A model generated the notes under the pieces. The model was not told the origin of the DNA and made no database searches. It was given only the letters and a program-made list of their open reading frames with translations. Of a DNA stretch of 18,591 bases, positions 1 to 6,469 are shown one piece after another; the stretch's first letter is position 1, and each line of letters starts with the position of its first letter. Origin of the DNA: an uncultured bacterium. Lineage in GTDB: Bacteria; Planctomycetota; Phycisphaerae; Phycisphaerales; SM1A02. The position numbers and the translations under genes are program-made. The stretch spans positions 1 through 18,591 of the forward strand of contig CAIOTP010000073.1 of NCBI GenBank assembly GCA_903861235.1, in the 5' to 3' direction.

Positions 1-1
1 C

Positions 2-256
2 GCCGCTCGCGTGCCGCTGGTCACCCTGGCGCCGCTCATCGGCAACTGCGGCGCCGGATTCGGCGCCGTGGCCGCCGCGGTGGCCGTGCAGTGTCTGCGC
101 ACCGGCATGCTGCCGGCGCGCGTCAACGGCGACGCGAGCCTTGGGGTGGACGCCGGACCGGCCCCGGCCCGCAAGGTCGACCTGAAGTCCATCCTGGTGT
201 GCACGCCCAGTCTGGGCGGGCAGAACGCCGCCATCGTGCTCCGGAGGGTCGCATGA
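2..256 (+). CDS. beta-ketoacyl synthase-like protein, C-terminal fragment (chain-length-factor-like)
   Basis: The last 84 residues of a thiolase-fold ketosynthase; the gene begins before the window. Seen: the sequence aligns by eye with the C-terminal part of the next gene's product, including the ending LGGQNAAIVL, which matches the FGGQN ending of FabF-type enzymes. In FabF enzymes this region carries a catalytic Lys and, in a GH pair, the second catalytic His. Here the corresponding stretch reads LAPLIGNCGAG, so Lys is replaced by Ala and His by Asn. The NNFGFGGQN loop is also changed to VCTPSLGGQN. Inference: this is a non-condensing or specialised partner, like the chain-length factor of type II polyketide systems, forming a heterodimer with the following ketosynthase. 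The stop codon overlaps the next start (ATGA), which implies coupled translation. The Cys active-site region lies outside the window, so the partner role is unproven. Confidence 0.8.
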   Translation, partial: AARVPLVTLAPLIGNCGAGFGAVAAAVAVQCLRTGMLPARVNGDASLGVDAGPAPARKVDLKSILVCTPSLGGQNAAIVLRRVA

Positions 257-1575
257 GCGAGCCGCGCGTCGTCGTCACGGGCATCGGCTGGGTCACGGGC
301 CTGGGCCACTCCATCGACACGGTGTGGAAGCGACTGCTCGCCGCCGACAGCGGCATGGAGCCCACCACGCGCTTCGACGCGCGGACCTTCCCCACCAGCT
401 TCGCCGCGGAGGTGAAGAAGGACTTCGACTTCCGCGCTTTCGTGAAGGATCCGACCGTGCACGCCGGCGCCGGACTGAACAGCCAGTTCGCGCTCGGCGC
501 GTGCTCCCAAGCCTGGAGGCAGAGCGGACTCGATGTGAAGCCCCCCAAGGATCCTCGCCGCGTGGGCATCTATCTGGGCGCCGGCGAGGGCGTGCTGGAC
601 TTCGACAACTACGTGGGCACCATGCTGCATGCGTGGGACGCCGCGGCCGGCAAGGTGGACGGCGTGAAGTGGGCCGCCCGCGGCCTGACCGCCATGCAGC
701 GGCTCAAGGAGATCGAGCAGGAGCCCAACATGCCGCTGGCTCACCTGGCCCGCGAATTCAACTGCCGGGGCCCGGCCTACAACTGCCTGACCGCGTGCGC
801 CGCCAGCACGCAGGCCATCGGCGAGGCGTTCAGCATCCTGCGCCGAGGCGACGCCGACGTGATGATCGGCGGCGGCGCGCACACCATGATCCATCCGCTC
901 GGCGTGACCGGCTTCAACCGCCTGACGGCGCTGAGCGAGCGGAAGGGCGACCCGACCGAGGCCAGCCGACCCTTCAGCGTGGACCGCGGCGGCTTCGTCA
1001 TGGGCGAGGGCAGCGGCATGGTGGTGCTGGAGACCCTCGAGCACGCCACCGCCCGCGGCGCCACGCCGCTCGCGGAGGTGACCGGCTACGGCAGCAGCTG
1101 CGACGCCTACCGCATCACCGACATCCAGCCCGAGGGACGCGGCGCGGCCGTGGCCATGCTGGAGGCGCTGCGGCAGGCGGGCATCGACCCGGCGAAGCGC
1201 GACGGCCAGGGCCGTCCGCCCATCCAGTACATCAGTGCGCACGGCACGGGCACGAAGGAGAACGACTCCATCGAGACCAAGGCCGTGAAGCGCGTCTTCG
1301 GCGAGATGGCCCGCGAGATCCCCATGAGCTCGATCAAGAGCATGATGGGGCATCTGATCGCCTCGGCCGGCGCCGTGGAGTTCATCACCTGCGTGCTGGC
1401 CATCCGCGACGGCATGCTGCCGCCCACGCGAAATCTGAAGAACCCGGATCCGGAGCTCGACCTCGACTACGTGCCCAACCGGGCGCGGGCCTCCGCGGTC
1501 GACACCTGCCTGAGCAACAACTTCGGCTTCGGTGGCCAGAACGACACGCTGGTGGTCACCCGGTTCCACGCATGA
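253..1575 (+). CDS. beta-ketoacyl-[acyl-carrier-protein] synthase (FabF family)
   Basis: A 440-residue decarboxylating Claisen condensing enzyme that extends acyl chains on acyl carrier protein. The start at 253 is favoured because GGAGGG lies four bases upstream, the ATG overlaps the preceding TGA, and the protein begins with the family-typical VVVTGIGWVTGLG. The full catalytic set is visible: nucleophile Cys182 in TACAAST, His330 in SAHGTGT, Lys362 in SSIKSMMGH and His367 in the same motif. The C-terminal NNFGFGGQN loop is intact. Length is normal for FabF/KAS II. With the upstream partner lacking His and Lys, the pair looks like a ketosynthase/chain-length-factor couple, although the order (partner first, active enzyme second) is the reverse of the classic actinomycete arrangement. 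It could serve an aryl polyene, a special lipid or a polyketide; the substrate cannot be read from the sequence. No acyl carrier protein gene is in view. Confidence 0.93.
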   Translation: MSEPRVVVTGIGWVTGLGHSIDTVWKRLLAADSGMEPTTRFDARTFPTSFAAEVKKDFDFRAFVKDPTVHAGAGLNSQFALGACSQAWRQSGLDVKPPKDPRRVGIYLGAGEGVLDFDNYVGTMLHAWDAAAGKVDGVKWAARGLTAMQRLKEIEQEPNMPLAHLAREFNCRGPAYNCLTACAASTQAIGEAFSILRRGDADVMIGGGAHTMIHPLGVTGFNRLTALSERKGDPTEASRPFSVDRGGFVMGEGSGMVVLETLEHATARGATPLAEVTGYGSSCDAYRITDIQPEGRGAAVAMLEALRQAGIDPAKRDGQGRPPIQYISAHGTGTKENDSIETKAVKRVFGEMAREIPMSSIKSMMGHLIASAGAVEFITCVLAIRDGMLPPTRNLKNPDPELDLDYVPNRARASAVDTCLSNNFGFGGQNDTLVVTRFHA

Positions 1576-2189
1576 GCATGGCGGGCACGCCGGGGGGCAG
1601 GCTTCGCTCGGGCTTCGCCCGCGCGACCGTGGCGGCTCTCTTCGGCTTGGCGGTGCTTGCGGGTCTTTCGGCCTGGCTGGCGCTGCGGGCTCCCTCGTGG
1701 TGGACACCGGTGGTCGCACGGGCCGCGGACGCGGACCAGGGAGCGGCCTTCGAGCAGGCGATCGTGGCGGAGTTCACCAAGGTGCGGGCCGCCGACGCCG
1801 AGTGGGCGGTGCGGATCCGTGCCGCGGACGTGAACGAATGGCTGGCGTCACGCCTGCCGCAGTGGCTGGAGAGCCGGGAACTGCCCGCGCTCGGTCAGGC
1901 CCAGGTGCATCTGCAGCCGGGGGTGCTCCGACTGGGTGTGGCGCGCGGGCCGGCGGTCATCTGGACGGCGGCCGAGCCGGTGGCGCAGGGGGGTGGGGTG
2001 CAGATCCGGTCGGCCTCCTCCGGCATGGGCCGTCTTCCGCTCCCTGGCATGGGGCCGGATCTCTCCCAGGCGGTCGATGGGTGGGTCGGCAAGCCCATTC
2101 CGCTCCCGGATGGCCGGCAGGTCAGGGTCCTCGACCTGGAGGTTCTCGATGGGGAGCTGAGACTCCGGCTTCGCACGGAATCCCGCTGA
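1572..2189 (+). CDS. membrane-anchored protein of unknown function
   Basis: A 205-residue protein whose ATG overlaps the stop of the ketosynthase gene (ATGA), so it is probably translated from the same message. No Shine-Dalgarno is seen, as expected for coupling. Residues 1-17 are basic, 18-38 form one hydrophobic segment (signal anchor), and the remainder is predicted extracytoplasmic. The body has a helical stretch ending in IRAADVNEWLASRLPQWLE, followed by beta-rich sequence that ends in RVLDLEVLDGELRLRLR. That order (short helix with an alternating motif, then strands ending in a 'V-x-x-L-x-V-x-D-G-x-L-x-L' hairpin) recalls small lipid-associated beta proteins of the YpmS/DUF2140 or DUF2993 type. 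This is a loose resemblance only. Position suggests it supports the product of the ketosynthase operon, for example its transfer through the envelope. The function is unknown. Confidence 0.75.
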   Translation: MSMAGTPGGRLRSGFARATVAALFGLAVLAGLSAWLALRAPSWWTPVVARAADADQGAAFEQAIVAEFTKVRAADAEWAVRIRAADVNEWLASRLPQWLESRELPALGQAQVHLQPGVLRLGVARGPAVIWTAAEPVAQGGGVQIRSASSGMGRLPLPGMGPDLSQAVDGWVGKPIPLPDGRQVRVLDLEVLDGELRLRLRTESR

Positions 2190-2437
2190 TTCCCCAGGGA
2201 AAGGGGGCCCGGGGCTTCGCCGCGGCCATCCGGTTGGGCGGGCAGATTCCCGGACAAATCAGGATCTGCCCGCAACCGCCCGGTCCCGGACCACGGATCC
2301 ACCCGTGGAACCAGTCCATGGTTTCGACATCGAGGAAGGGAAAGAGAGGCTCCAGAGCCTGGTGATGTCGCGCCGTCGTGGCGTGCCACCCGCTCTGGGA
2401 GCCCGGGATGCTCCTGTTTGGAGAGAGGAAGAGAAGG
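2190..2437 (+). promoter_or_regulatory. 248-bp intergenic leader with hairpins
   Basis: Region between the ketosynthase operon and the sorting-signal protein. It contains no TA dinucleotide at all, so no TANNNT-type -10 hexamer is possible on either strand. It carries several inverted repeats: a long hairpin at 2232-2277, a 6-bp stem at 2291-2296/2303-2308, and AGGCTC/GAGCCT at 2347-2352/2355-2360. Part of the last can alternatively pair with GCTCTGGGAG at 2392-2401. A TGGC-N9-GC arrangement at 2379-2393 has sigma-54-like spacing but lacks the rest of the consensus. I recognise no known riboswitch class. Confidence 0.4.
2232..2277. repeat. long imperfect inverted repeat (hairpin)
   Basis: Left arm 2232-2250 and right arm 2262-2277. 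GCGGGCAGAT at 2238-2247 pairs perfectly with ATCTGCCCGC at 2264-2273. The stem extends outward by GGTT/AACC across a two-base bulge and inward by CC/GG across a one-base bulge, with an 11-base loop. No T-tract follows on the + strand, so it is not a standard intrinsic terminator. It may be a factor-dependent terminator for the upstream operon, an mRNA 3'-end stabiliser, or part of a structured leader for the next gene. Confidence 0.6.
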
Positions 2438-3136
2438 ATGCTCACGGAGAAGGCCATTCGTACCGTCACGGTTCTGGGAGCTGCCCTGGGCGCCACCTCG
2501 GTGGCGCTGGGCGGTGTGACGCTCACGAGCGCGTACCGCGAAGTGAAGGCGGTGGGCGCGTCTGGAGCCATCAAGCAGTCCGATTCGAGCAACCTGCTCG
2601 ACTGGTCTTCGACGGCGTTGTTCTACAAGTCCGGCTCCCTGGGCTACTGGAACGGCGCATCCCAGTACGCCACCTTCGAGCCGGATGGTGCCGCCTCGTT
2701 CGGCAACTCCTTCGTCTCCGAGGGATCCACGCGATCCGAGGCCTTCGGCGCCTTCGTGCCCACATCCACCTGGACCGCCACCAGCACCTTCGTGGTGAAC
2801 TTCACCGTGACCGCCGGCAACCCGCAGGCGATCGACCTGGTCTTCACCACCATCGAGCGTGGCAGCGGCTACGTGATCGCCCACCTCCGCAACATGGGCA
2901 CCTCCACCGACCTCTGGGCCGTGGCGTCCGACTCGGGCAACGTGGATGACCACCAGAACATCGATCTCGCTGCGGGCAACTATCAGATCCGTATCGAGGC
3001 CCACAGCAGCATGGACGCCACCGGCCTGAAGGGCGACACGCTCTACAGCATGGGCGTCGGCTTCACCGCCGTCCCCGGCCCGTCGGCCCTGGCTGCCGTG
3101 GCGATCAGCGCCTTCCTGCGGCGTCGCCGCACCTGA
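2438..3136 (+). CDS. exported protein with PEP-CTERM-like C-terminal sorting signal
   Basis: A 232-residue secreted protein. The start at 2438 is chosen because a purine-rich ribosome-binding stretch (AGGAAGAGAAGG) abuts the ATG and the product then begins with a signal peptide (basic start, then hydrophobic residues about 8-25); the frame stays open upstream but adds no hydrophobic leader. The mature part is rich in Ser, Thr, Gly and aromatic residues and looks like an all-beta surface domain; I do not recognise a named domain. Residues 212-232 have the tripartite sorting form: VPGPS, a short hydrophobic helix, then RRRR and Thr at the end. Such VPGP/VPAP...RRRR tails are common in planctomycete PEP-CTERM-like proteins, which are expected to be processed by an exosortase-type enzyme. 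No exosortase is in the window. The gene is a single-gene unit ended by the terminator at 3203-3239. Substrate or role: unknown surface or extracellular-matrix protein. Confidence 0.85.
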   Translation: MLTEKAIRTVTVLGAALGATSVALGGVTLTSAYREVKAVGASGAIKQSDSSNLLDWSSTALFYKSGSLGYWNGASQYATFEPDGAASFGNSFVSEGSTRSEAFGAFVPTSTWTATSTFVVNFTVTAGNPQAIDLVFTTIERGSGYVIAHLRNMGTSTDLWAVASDSGNVDDHQNIDLAAGNYQIRIEAHSSMDATGLKGDTLYSMGVGFTAVPGPSALAAVAISAFLRRRRT

Positions 3137-3202
3137 GGCCACCGAACAATCTGGTCCTGTGGGTCGGGAGCCTGCGGGATCGAAGTGAACCACTCCCCGT
3201 TG

Positions 3203-3239
3203 ACGCCCCCGCAGCGAAAGCTCGCGGGGGCGTTTGTTT
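3203..3239 (+). terminator. Rho-independent terminator
   Basis: A perfect 10-bp stem (ACGCCCCCGC at 3203-3212 with GCGGGGGCGT at 3224-3233) continues into an AGC/GCT stem with one bulged C, closed by a GAAA (GNRA) tetraloop at 3216-3219. TTTGTTT follows at 3233-3239. It lies 66 bases after the stop codon of the sorting-signal protein and ends just before the promoter of the NuoG-like gene. It is the only textbook intrinsic terminator in the window. Confidence 0.92.
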
Positions 3240-3264
3240 CATCGCCGCGTGCGTGTGGGGCCGC

Positions 3265-3270
3265 TAGACT
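3265..3270 (+). promoter_or_regulatory. candidate -10 hexamer TAGACT for the NuoG-like gene
   Basis: TAGACT lies 33 bases before the ATG at 3304, directly after the terminator. The surrounding GCTAGACTGCCGCC closely resembles GGTAGACTGGCGGG upstream of the alpha-CTD gene (6414-6419). No convincing -35 hexamer is seen at 16-18 bases. Confidence 0.5.
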
Positions 3271-3303
3271 GCCGCCCTCCCGGCAACCGCCCGGATCCAG
3301 CGC

Positions 3304-4971
3304 ATGCCCACCATCACCATCAACGGCGTCAAGCACGAGTTCCAGAAGGGCGAGACCATCCTCCAGGTCGCCCTCCGGGCCGAGCAGGAGATCCCGCACT
3401 ATTGCTGGCACCCCGGCCTGAGCGTGGTGGCCAGCTGCCGCATCTGTCTGGCGGAGGTGTGGAACCCCGACGCCAAGACCGGCAAGCTCATCCCGGCGAC
3501 CAAGCTGAGCCCGACCTGCCAGACGCCCGCCATGGACGGTCAGGTGGTCTACACCGACAGCCCCAAGAGCGTGGCCAACCAGAAGGCCGTGATGGAGTTC
3601 CTGCTGATCAACCACCCGGTCGACTGCCCGGTGTGCGACCAGGCGGGCGAGTGCCACCTGCAGGACTACAGCTACCAGTACGGCCGCGGCGAGAGCCGCT
3701 TCAAGGAAGCCAAGAACAAGAAGCCCAAGAAGGACGTGGGCCCGAACGTCCTGCTCTACAGCGACCGCTGCATCATGTGCACGCGCTGCGTCCGCTTCAC
3801 CCGCGAGGTGACCGGCACCGGCGAGCTGATGGTGCAGGGCCGTGGCAGCGTCGAGGAGATCGACGTGTTCCCGGGCCTGGCGCTGGACAACGAGCTCAGC
3901 GGCAACGTGGTGGACATCTGCCCCGTGGGCGCCCTGCTGGACAAGGACTTCCTGTTCCAGCAGCGGGTGTGGTTCCTGACCAAGACGGCCAGCATCGACG
4001 GCATCACCGCCAGCGGCGACAACATCAGCGTGGAGCACCACGACGGTCGCGTGCATCGCGTGAAGCCCCGCGAGAACGCCGAGGTGAACAAGTGGTGGAT
4101 CACCGACGAGGTGCGCTACGGCTGGAAGTTCGTCCACCGCGAGGACCGGATCCGGCTGCCCCAGCTCAAGGGCCGCGAGGCCTTCGACCCGGACCGCGCC
4201 GCCGAGGCGTGGGAGGCGGGCCTGGCCAAGGCCAACGATCTGCTGGCCACCGCCGTCACCACCGCGGTCAAGGCCGGTCGCCGCGTGGGCCTGATGGTGA
4301 GCCCCATGCTCAGCTGCGAGGACGCGTTCCTGCTGGCCAGCTGGGTGCTGACCCATGACCCCAAGGCCGAACTTGCGGTGGGCCCGGTGCCCGTGCACGG
4401 CCAGGACAAGTCCTTCCCCGGGGGTTTCACCATGTACGCGGAGAAGGCGCCCAACGCGCGTGGCGTGCGCCGCGTGCTCGAGGCCCTGGCCGCCGGTCGC
4501 CCCGTGCACGATGCGGCGGCCTTCGAGAAGGCCGCGGCCTCCGGTGCCCTCGGCGCCGCCGTGATCACCGGCAACTACCCCAGCGACTGGGTCTCCAACG
4601 GCATGGCCGAGGCGCTGCGGAAGGTGCCCTTCATGCTCGTCGACACGCTGCCCACGGCGCTCACCGGCATGGCCGAAGTGGTGCTGCCGGGTGCGGCCTG
4701 GGTGGAGAAGAGCGGAAGCTTCGAGAGCGCGAAGGGCCGCCTGCAGGGCTTCGACCGCGCGATCACGCCGGTCGACTTCGCCAAGGCGGAATGCCAGATC
4801 GCGCTCGACCTGATGGCCGACCGCGAGGGCTTCCGCGCCGAGGCCTTCGACGGAGCCGCCGTGCGTCGTCGCATGGCCGCCGTGCCGGGTCTGGATCGCT
4901 TCGCCACCGAGCACCACGCCACCCCGCCCAAGGCGACGGTGGAGAGCGACATGGTGCTGGTGGAGCTGTGA
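3304..4971 (+). CDS. nuoG: NADH-quinone oxidoreductase subunit G-like iron-sulfur protein
   Basis: A 555-residue protein resembling the electron-wire subunit of respiratory complex I. Order of domains: N-terminal 2Fe-2S ferredoxin domain with Cys34, Cys45, Cys48 and Cys72; a His-Cys3 4Fe-4S site with His104, Cys108, Cys111 and Cys117 (HPVDCPVCDQAGEC); and a Cys4 4Fe-4S site with Cys156, Cys159, Cys162 and Cys206 (CIMCTRCVRF and DICPVGAL). These correspond to clusters N1b, N5 and N4. The molybdopterin-oxidoreductase-like part after residue about 225 is short and has no extra Cys motif, so the N7 cluster of some bacteria is absent. E. coli NuoG is about 900 residues, so this is a reduced form. 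No other nuo gene adjoins it; instead its stop overlaps the start of a MATE transporter. A NADH-dependent hydrogenase or formate dehydrogenase subunit is the alternative. No strong Shine-Dalgarno precedes the ATG. Confidence 0.85.
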   Translation: MPTITINGVKHEFQKGETILQVALRAEQEIPHYCWHPGLSVVASCRICLAEVWNPDAKTGKLIPATKLSPTCQTPAMDGQVVYTDSPKSVANQKAVMEFLLINHPVDCPVCDQAGECHLQDYSYQYGRGESRFKEAKNKKPKKDVGPNVLLYSDRCIMCTRCVRFTREVTGTGELMVQGRGSVEEIDVFPGLALDNELSGNVVDICPVGALLDKDFLFQQRVWFLTKTASIDGITASGDNISVEHHDGRVHRVKPRENAEVNKWWITDEVRYGWKFVHREDRIRLPQLKGREAFDPDRAAEAWEAGLAKANDLLATAVTTAVKAGRRVGLMVSPMLSCEDAFLLASWVLTHDPKAELAVGPVPVHGQDKSFPGGFTMYAEKAPNARGVRRVLEALAAGRPVHDAAAFEKAAASGALGAAVITGNYPSDWVSNGMAEALRKVPFMLVDTLPTALTGMAEVVLPGAAWVEKSGSFESAKGRLQGFDRAITPVDFAKAECQIALDLMADREGFRAEAFDGAAVRRRMAAVPGLDRFATEHHATPPKATVESDMVLVEL

Positions 4972-6416
4972 TCGTCGGCGCCGCGACCGCGGACACGATT
5001 CCACCCCATCGCCATCCCGCACGGGAGGTCTGGTCGCAGGCCTGGCCCACCGTGCTCACCATGCTCAGCTACACGCTGATGCAGTTCGTGGACTCGCTCA
5101 TGGTGTCCAAGCTGGGGGCGATCGAGGTGGCGGCCCAGGGCAACGGCGGGATCTGGGCCTTTGCGCCGCAGTCGTTCCTCATGGGATTCCTCTCCATGGT
5201 GAACACCTTCGTGGCGCAGAGCGTGGGTGCAGGTCGACGCGCCGAGGTGGCCCGCTACGGATGGGCAGGACTGTGGCTGGCGGTGGCTTCCTGGGCGCTG
5301 GTCATGGTGCCCTGGGCGCTGGCCATGCCGGTGGTGTTCCGGGCCATGGGCCATTCGTCCGAACTGGTGGGTCTGGAGCTGGAGTACGGCCAGGTGCTGG
5401 CGTTCGGCGCGGTGGCGGGCCTGGCGGCCAAGGCCATGAGCAACTTCTTCTTCGGCCTGCAGCGGCCCAGGTTGATCACGGTGGCGGCGATCGTGGGCAA
5501 CGTGGTCAACGTGGTGCTCAACTACGCGCTGATCTACGGCGAGGAGGGCCTGCCAGGCTGGGGCCTGCCCGGCGTGCCCATGGCCCCCCGGCTGGGCGTG
5601 ATGGGCGCCGCCATCGCGACCGTCTGCGGCACGGCGGCCGAGGCCATGCTGCCGCTCTGCGTCTTCCTGTTCGGCCGGCTCGCCGGCGACCTTCAGGTGC
5701 GACAGGCGTGGCGGCCCCGTGGTCGGGAGATCCGCGACCTGCTGCGGCTCGGCTGGCCGGTCTGCATCCAGTTCGGCAACGAGATCATCTGCTGGGCCAT
5801 CTTCATGACGATCCTGGTGGGCCACTTCGGCGAGCTGCACCTGACCGCGGGATGGAGCACGCTCCGCTACATGCACCTTTCGTTCATGCCCGCCGTGGGG
5901 TTCAGCGTGGCCACCACGGCGCTGGTGGGCCGTCACATCGGGGCGGGGCATCCGGATCAGGCGGCCAACCGGGCGCACTGGGCGCTGGGCATGGCGGTGG
6001 TCTACATGACCGCATGCGGCCTGCTCATGGCGATCTTCCGTGGCTCGCTGGTGGGCGTGTTCGTGTCCGAGGGGGATCCCGCGGTGGCGGCCGAAGTGAT
6101 CGCCATCGGTTCCCGGCTCATGATCTGCGCGGCGGTGTTCCAGACCTTCGACGCGGTGGGGATCGTGTACACCGGTGCGCTTCGCGGGGCGGGCGACACG
6201 GTGGTCCCCGGTGTGGCCACCATCGTCCTGAGCTGGGGCCTGATCGTGGGGCTGGGGGCCTGGCTGGTCCACGGCCGGCCCGATCTGGCCAGCGTGGGAC
6301 CGTGGATCGGGGCCAGCGTCTACATCGTGGTCTACGGCATCTGGATGGGCGCCCGGTTCGAGCGGGGGGCCTGGCGGCGGATCCGGCTGCTGGAGCCGAC
6401 CCCCGGGCCGCGGTAG
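4968..6416 (+). CDS. MATE family efflux transporter
   Basis: A 482-residue inner-membrane antiporter of the multidrug and toxic compound extrusion family, which exports cationic drugs or metabolites using a Na+ or H+ gradient. GTG at 4968 is chosen because it overlaps the NuoG-like stop (GTGA), has GGTGGAG just upstream, and leaves the normal short cytoplasmic tail before the first helix at about residue 28. The sequence is hydrophobic throughout and consistent with 12 helices. The two-fold internal symmetry is visible: FVAQSVGAGR (81-90) in the first half matches TTALVGRHIGAG (316-327) in the second. The C-terminal half carries the family motif GALRGAGDT (403-411). The coupling to a complex I-type gene is unusual. 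Its TAG stop falls inside the candidate -10 hexamer of the next gene. Confidence 0.92.
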   Translation: MIVGAATADTIPPHRHPAREVWSQAWPTVLTMLSYTLMQFVDSLMVSKLGAIEVAAQGNGGIWAFAPQSFLMGFLSMVNTFVAQSVGAGRRAEVARYGWAGLWLAVASWALVMVPWALAMPVVFRAMGHSSELVGLELEYGQVLAFGAVAGLAAKAMSNFFFGLQRPRLITVAAIVGNVVNVVLNYALIYGEEGLPGWGLPGVPMAPRLGVMGAAIATVCGTAAEAMLPLCVFLFGRLAGDLQVRQAWRPRGREIRDLLRLGWPVCIQFGNEIICWAIFMTILVGHFGELHLTAGWSTLRYMHLSFMPAVGFSVATTALVGRHIGAGHPDQAANRAHWALGMAVVYMTACGLLMAIFRGSLVGVFVSEGDPAVAAEVIAIGSRLMICAAVFQTFDAVGIVYTGALRGAGDTVVPGVATIVLSWGLIVGLGAWLVHGRPDLASVGPWIGASVYIVVYGIWMGARFERGAWRRIRLLEPTPGPR

Positions 6417-6419
6417 ACT
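6414..6419 (+). promoter_or_regulatory. candidate -10 hexamer TAGACT for the alpha-CTD gene
   Basis: TAGACT overlaps the TAG stop codon of the MATE gene and lies 50 bases before the ATG at 6470. The context GGTAGACTGGCGGG resembles that at 3265. A TGGAGC at 6391-6396 sits 17 bases upstream but matches the -35 consensus at only three positions. Confidence 0.45.
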
Positions 6420-6469
6420 GGCGGGTCGTCCGTTTCGCTTCCGTACCCCCAAGTCCGTCAGGGAGAGCC

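Noticed and set aside
324..1571. Possible N-terminal extension of the membrane-anchored protein through the ketosynthase gene
   Set aside because: Same reason: the Arg-rich extension is out of frame with a well-supported gene, and the ATG at 1572 overlaps its stop.
2379..2393. Sigma-54 promoter TGGC-N9-GC
   Set aside because: Only the GG and GC positions fit; the middle and TT before GC do not. Not annotated as a promoter, only mentioned in the leader finding.
3043..5022. Long open frame on the minus strand (about 659 codons) opposite the NuoG-like gene
   Set aside because: It is rich in His, Gly and Ala, has no recognisable motif and lies opposite a gene with complete cluster motifs; a typical mirror of high-GC codon use.
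4575..6452. Long open frame on the minus strand (about 625 codons) opposite the MATE gene
   Set aside because: Composition is His/Arg/Gln/Pro-rich low-complexity sequence without hydrophobic core; it is a frame shadow of the MATE gene.
5261..6469. Possible N-terminal extension of the alpha-CTD protein reaching back through the MATE gene
   Set aside because: The frame is open by chance; the conserved protein begins at 6470 after a ribosome-binding site, and the upstream sequence is Gly/Arg-rich shadow.
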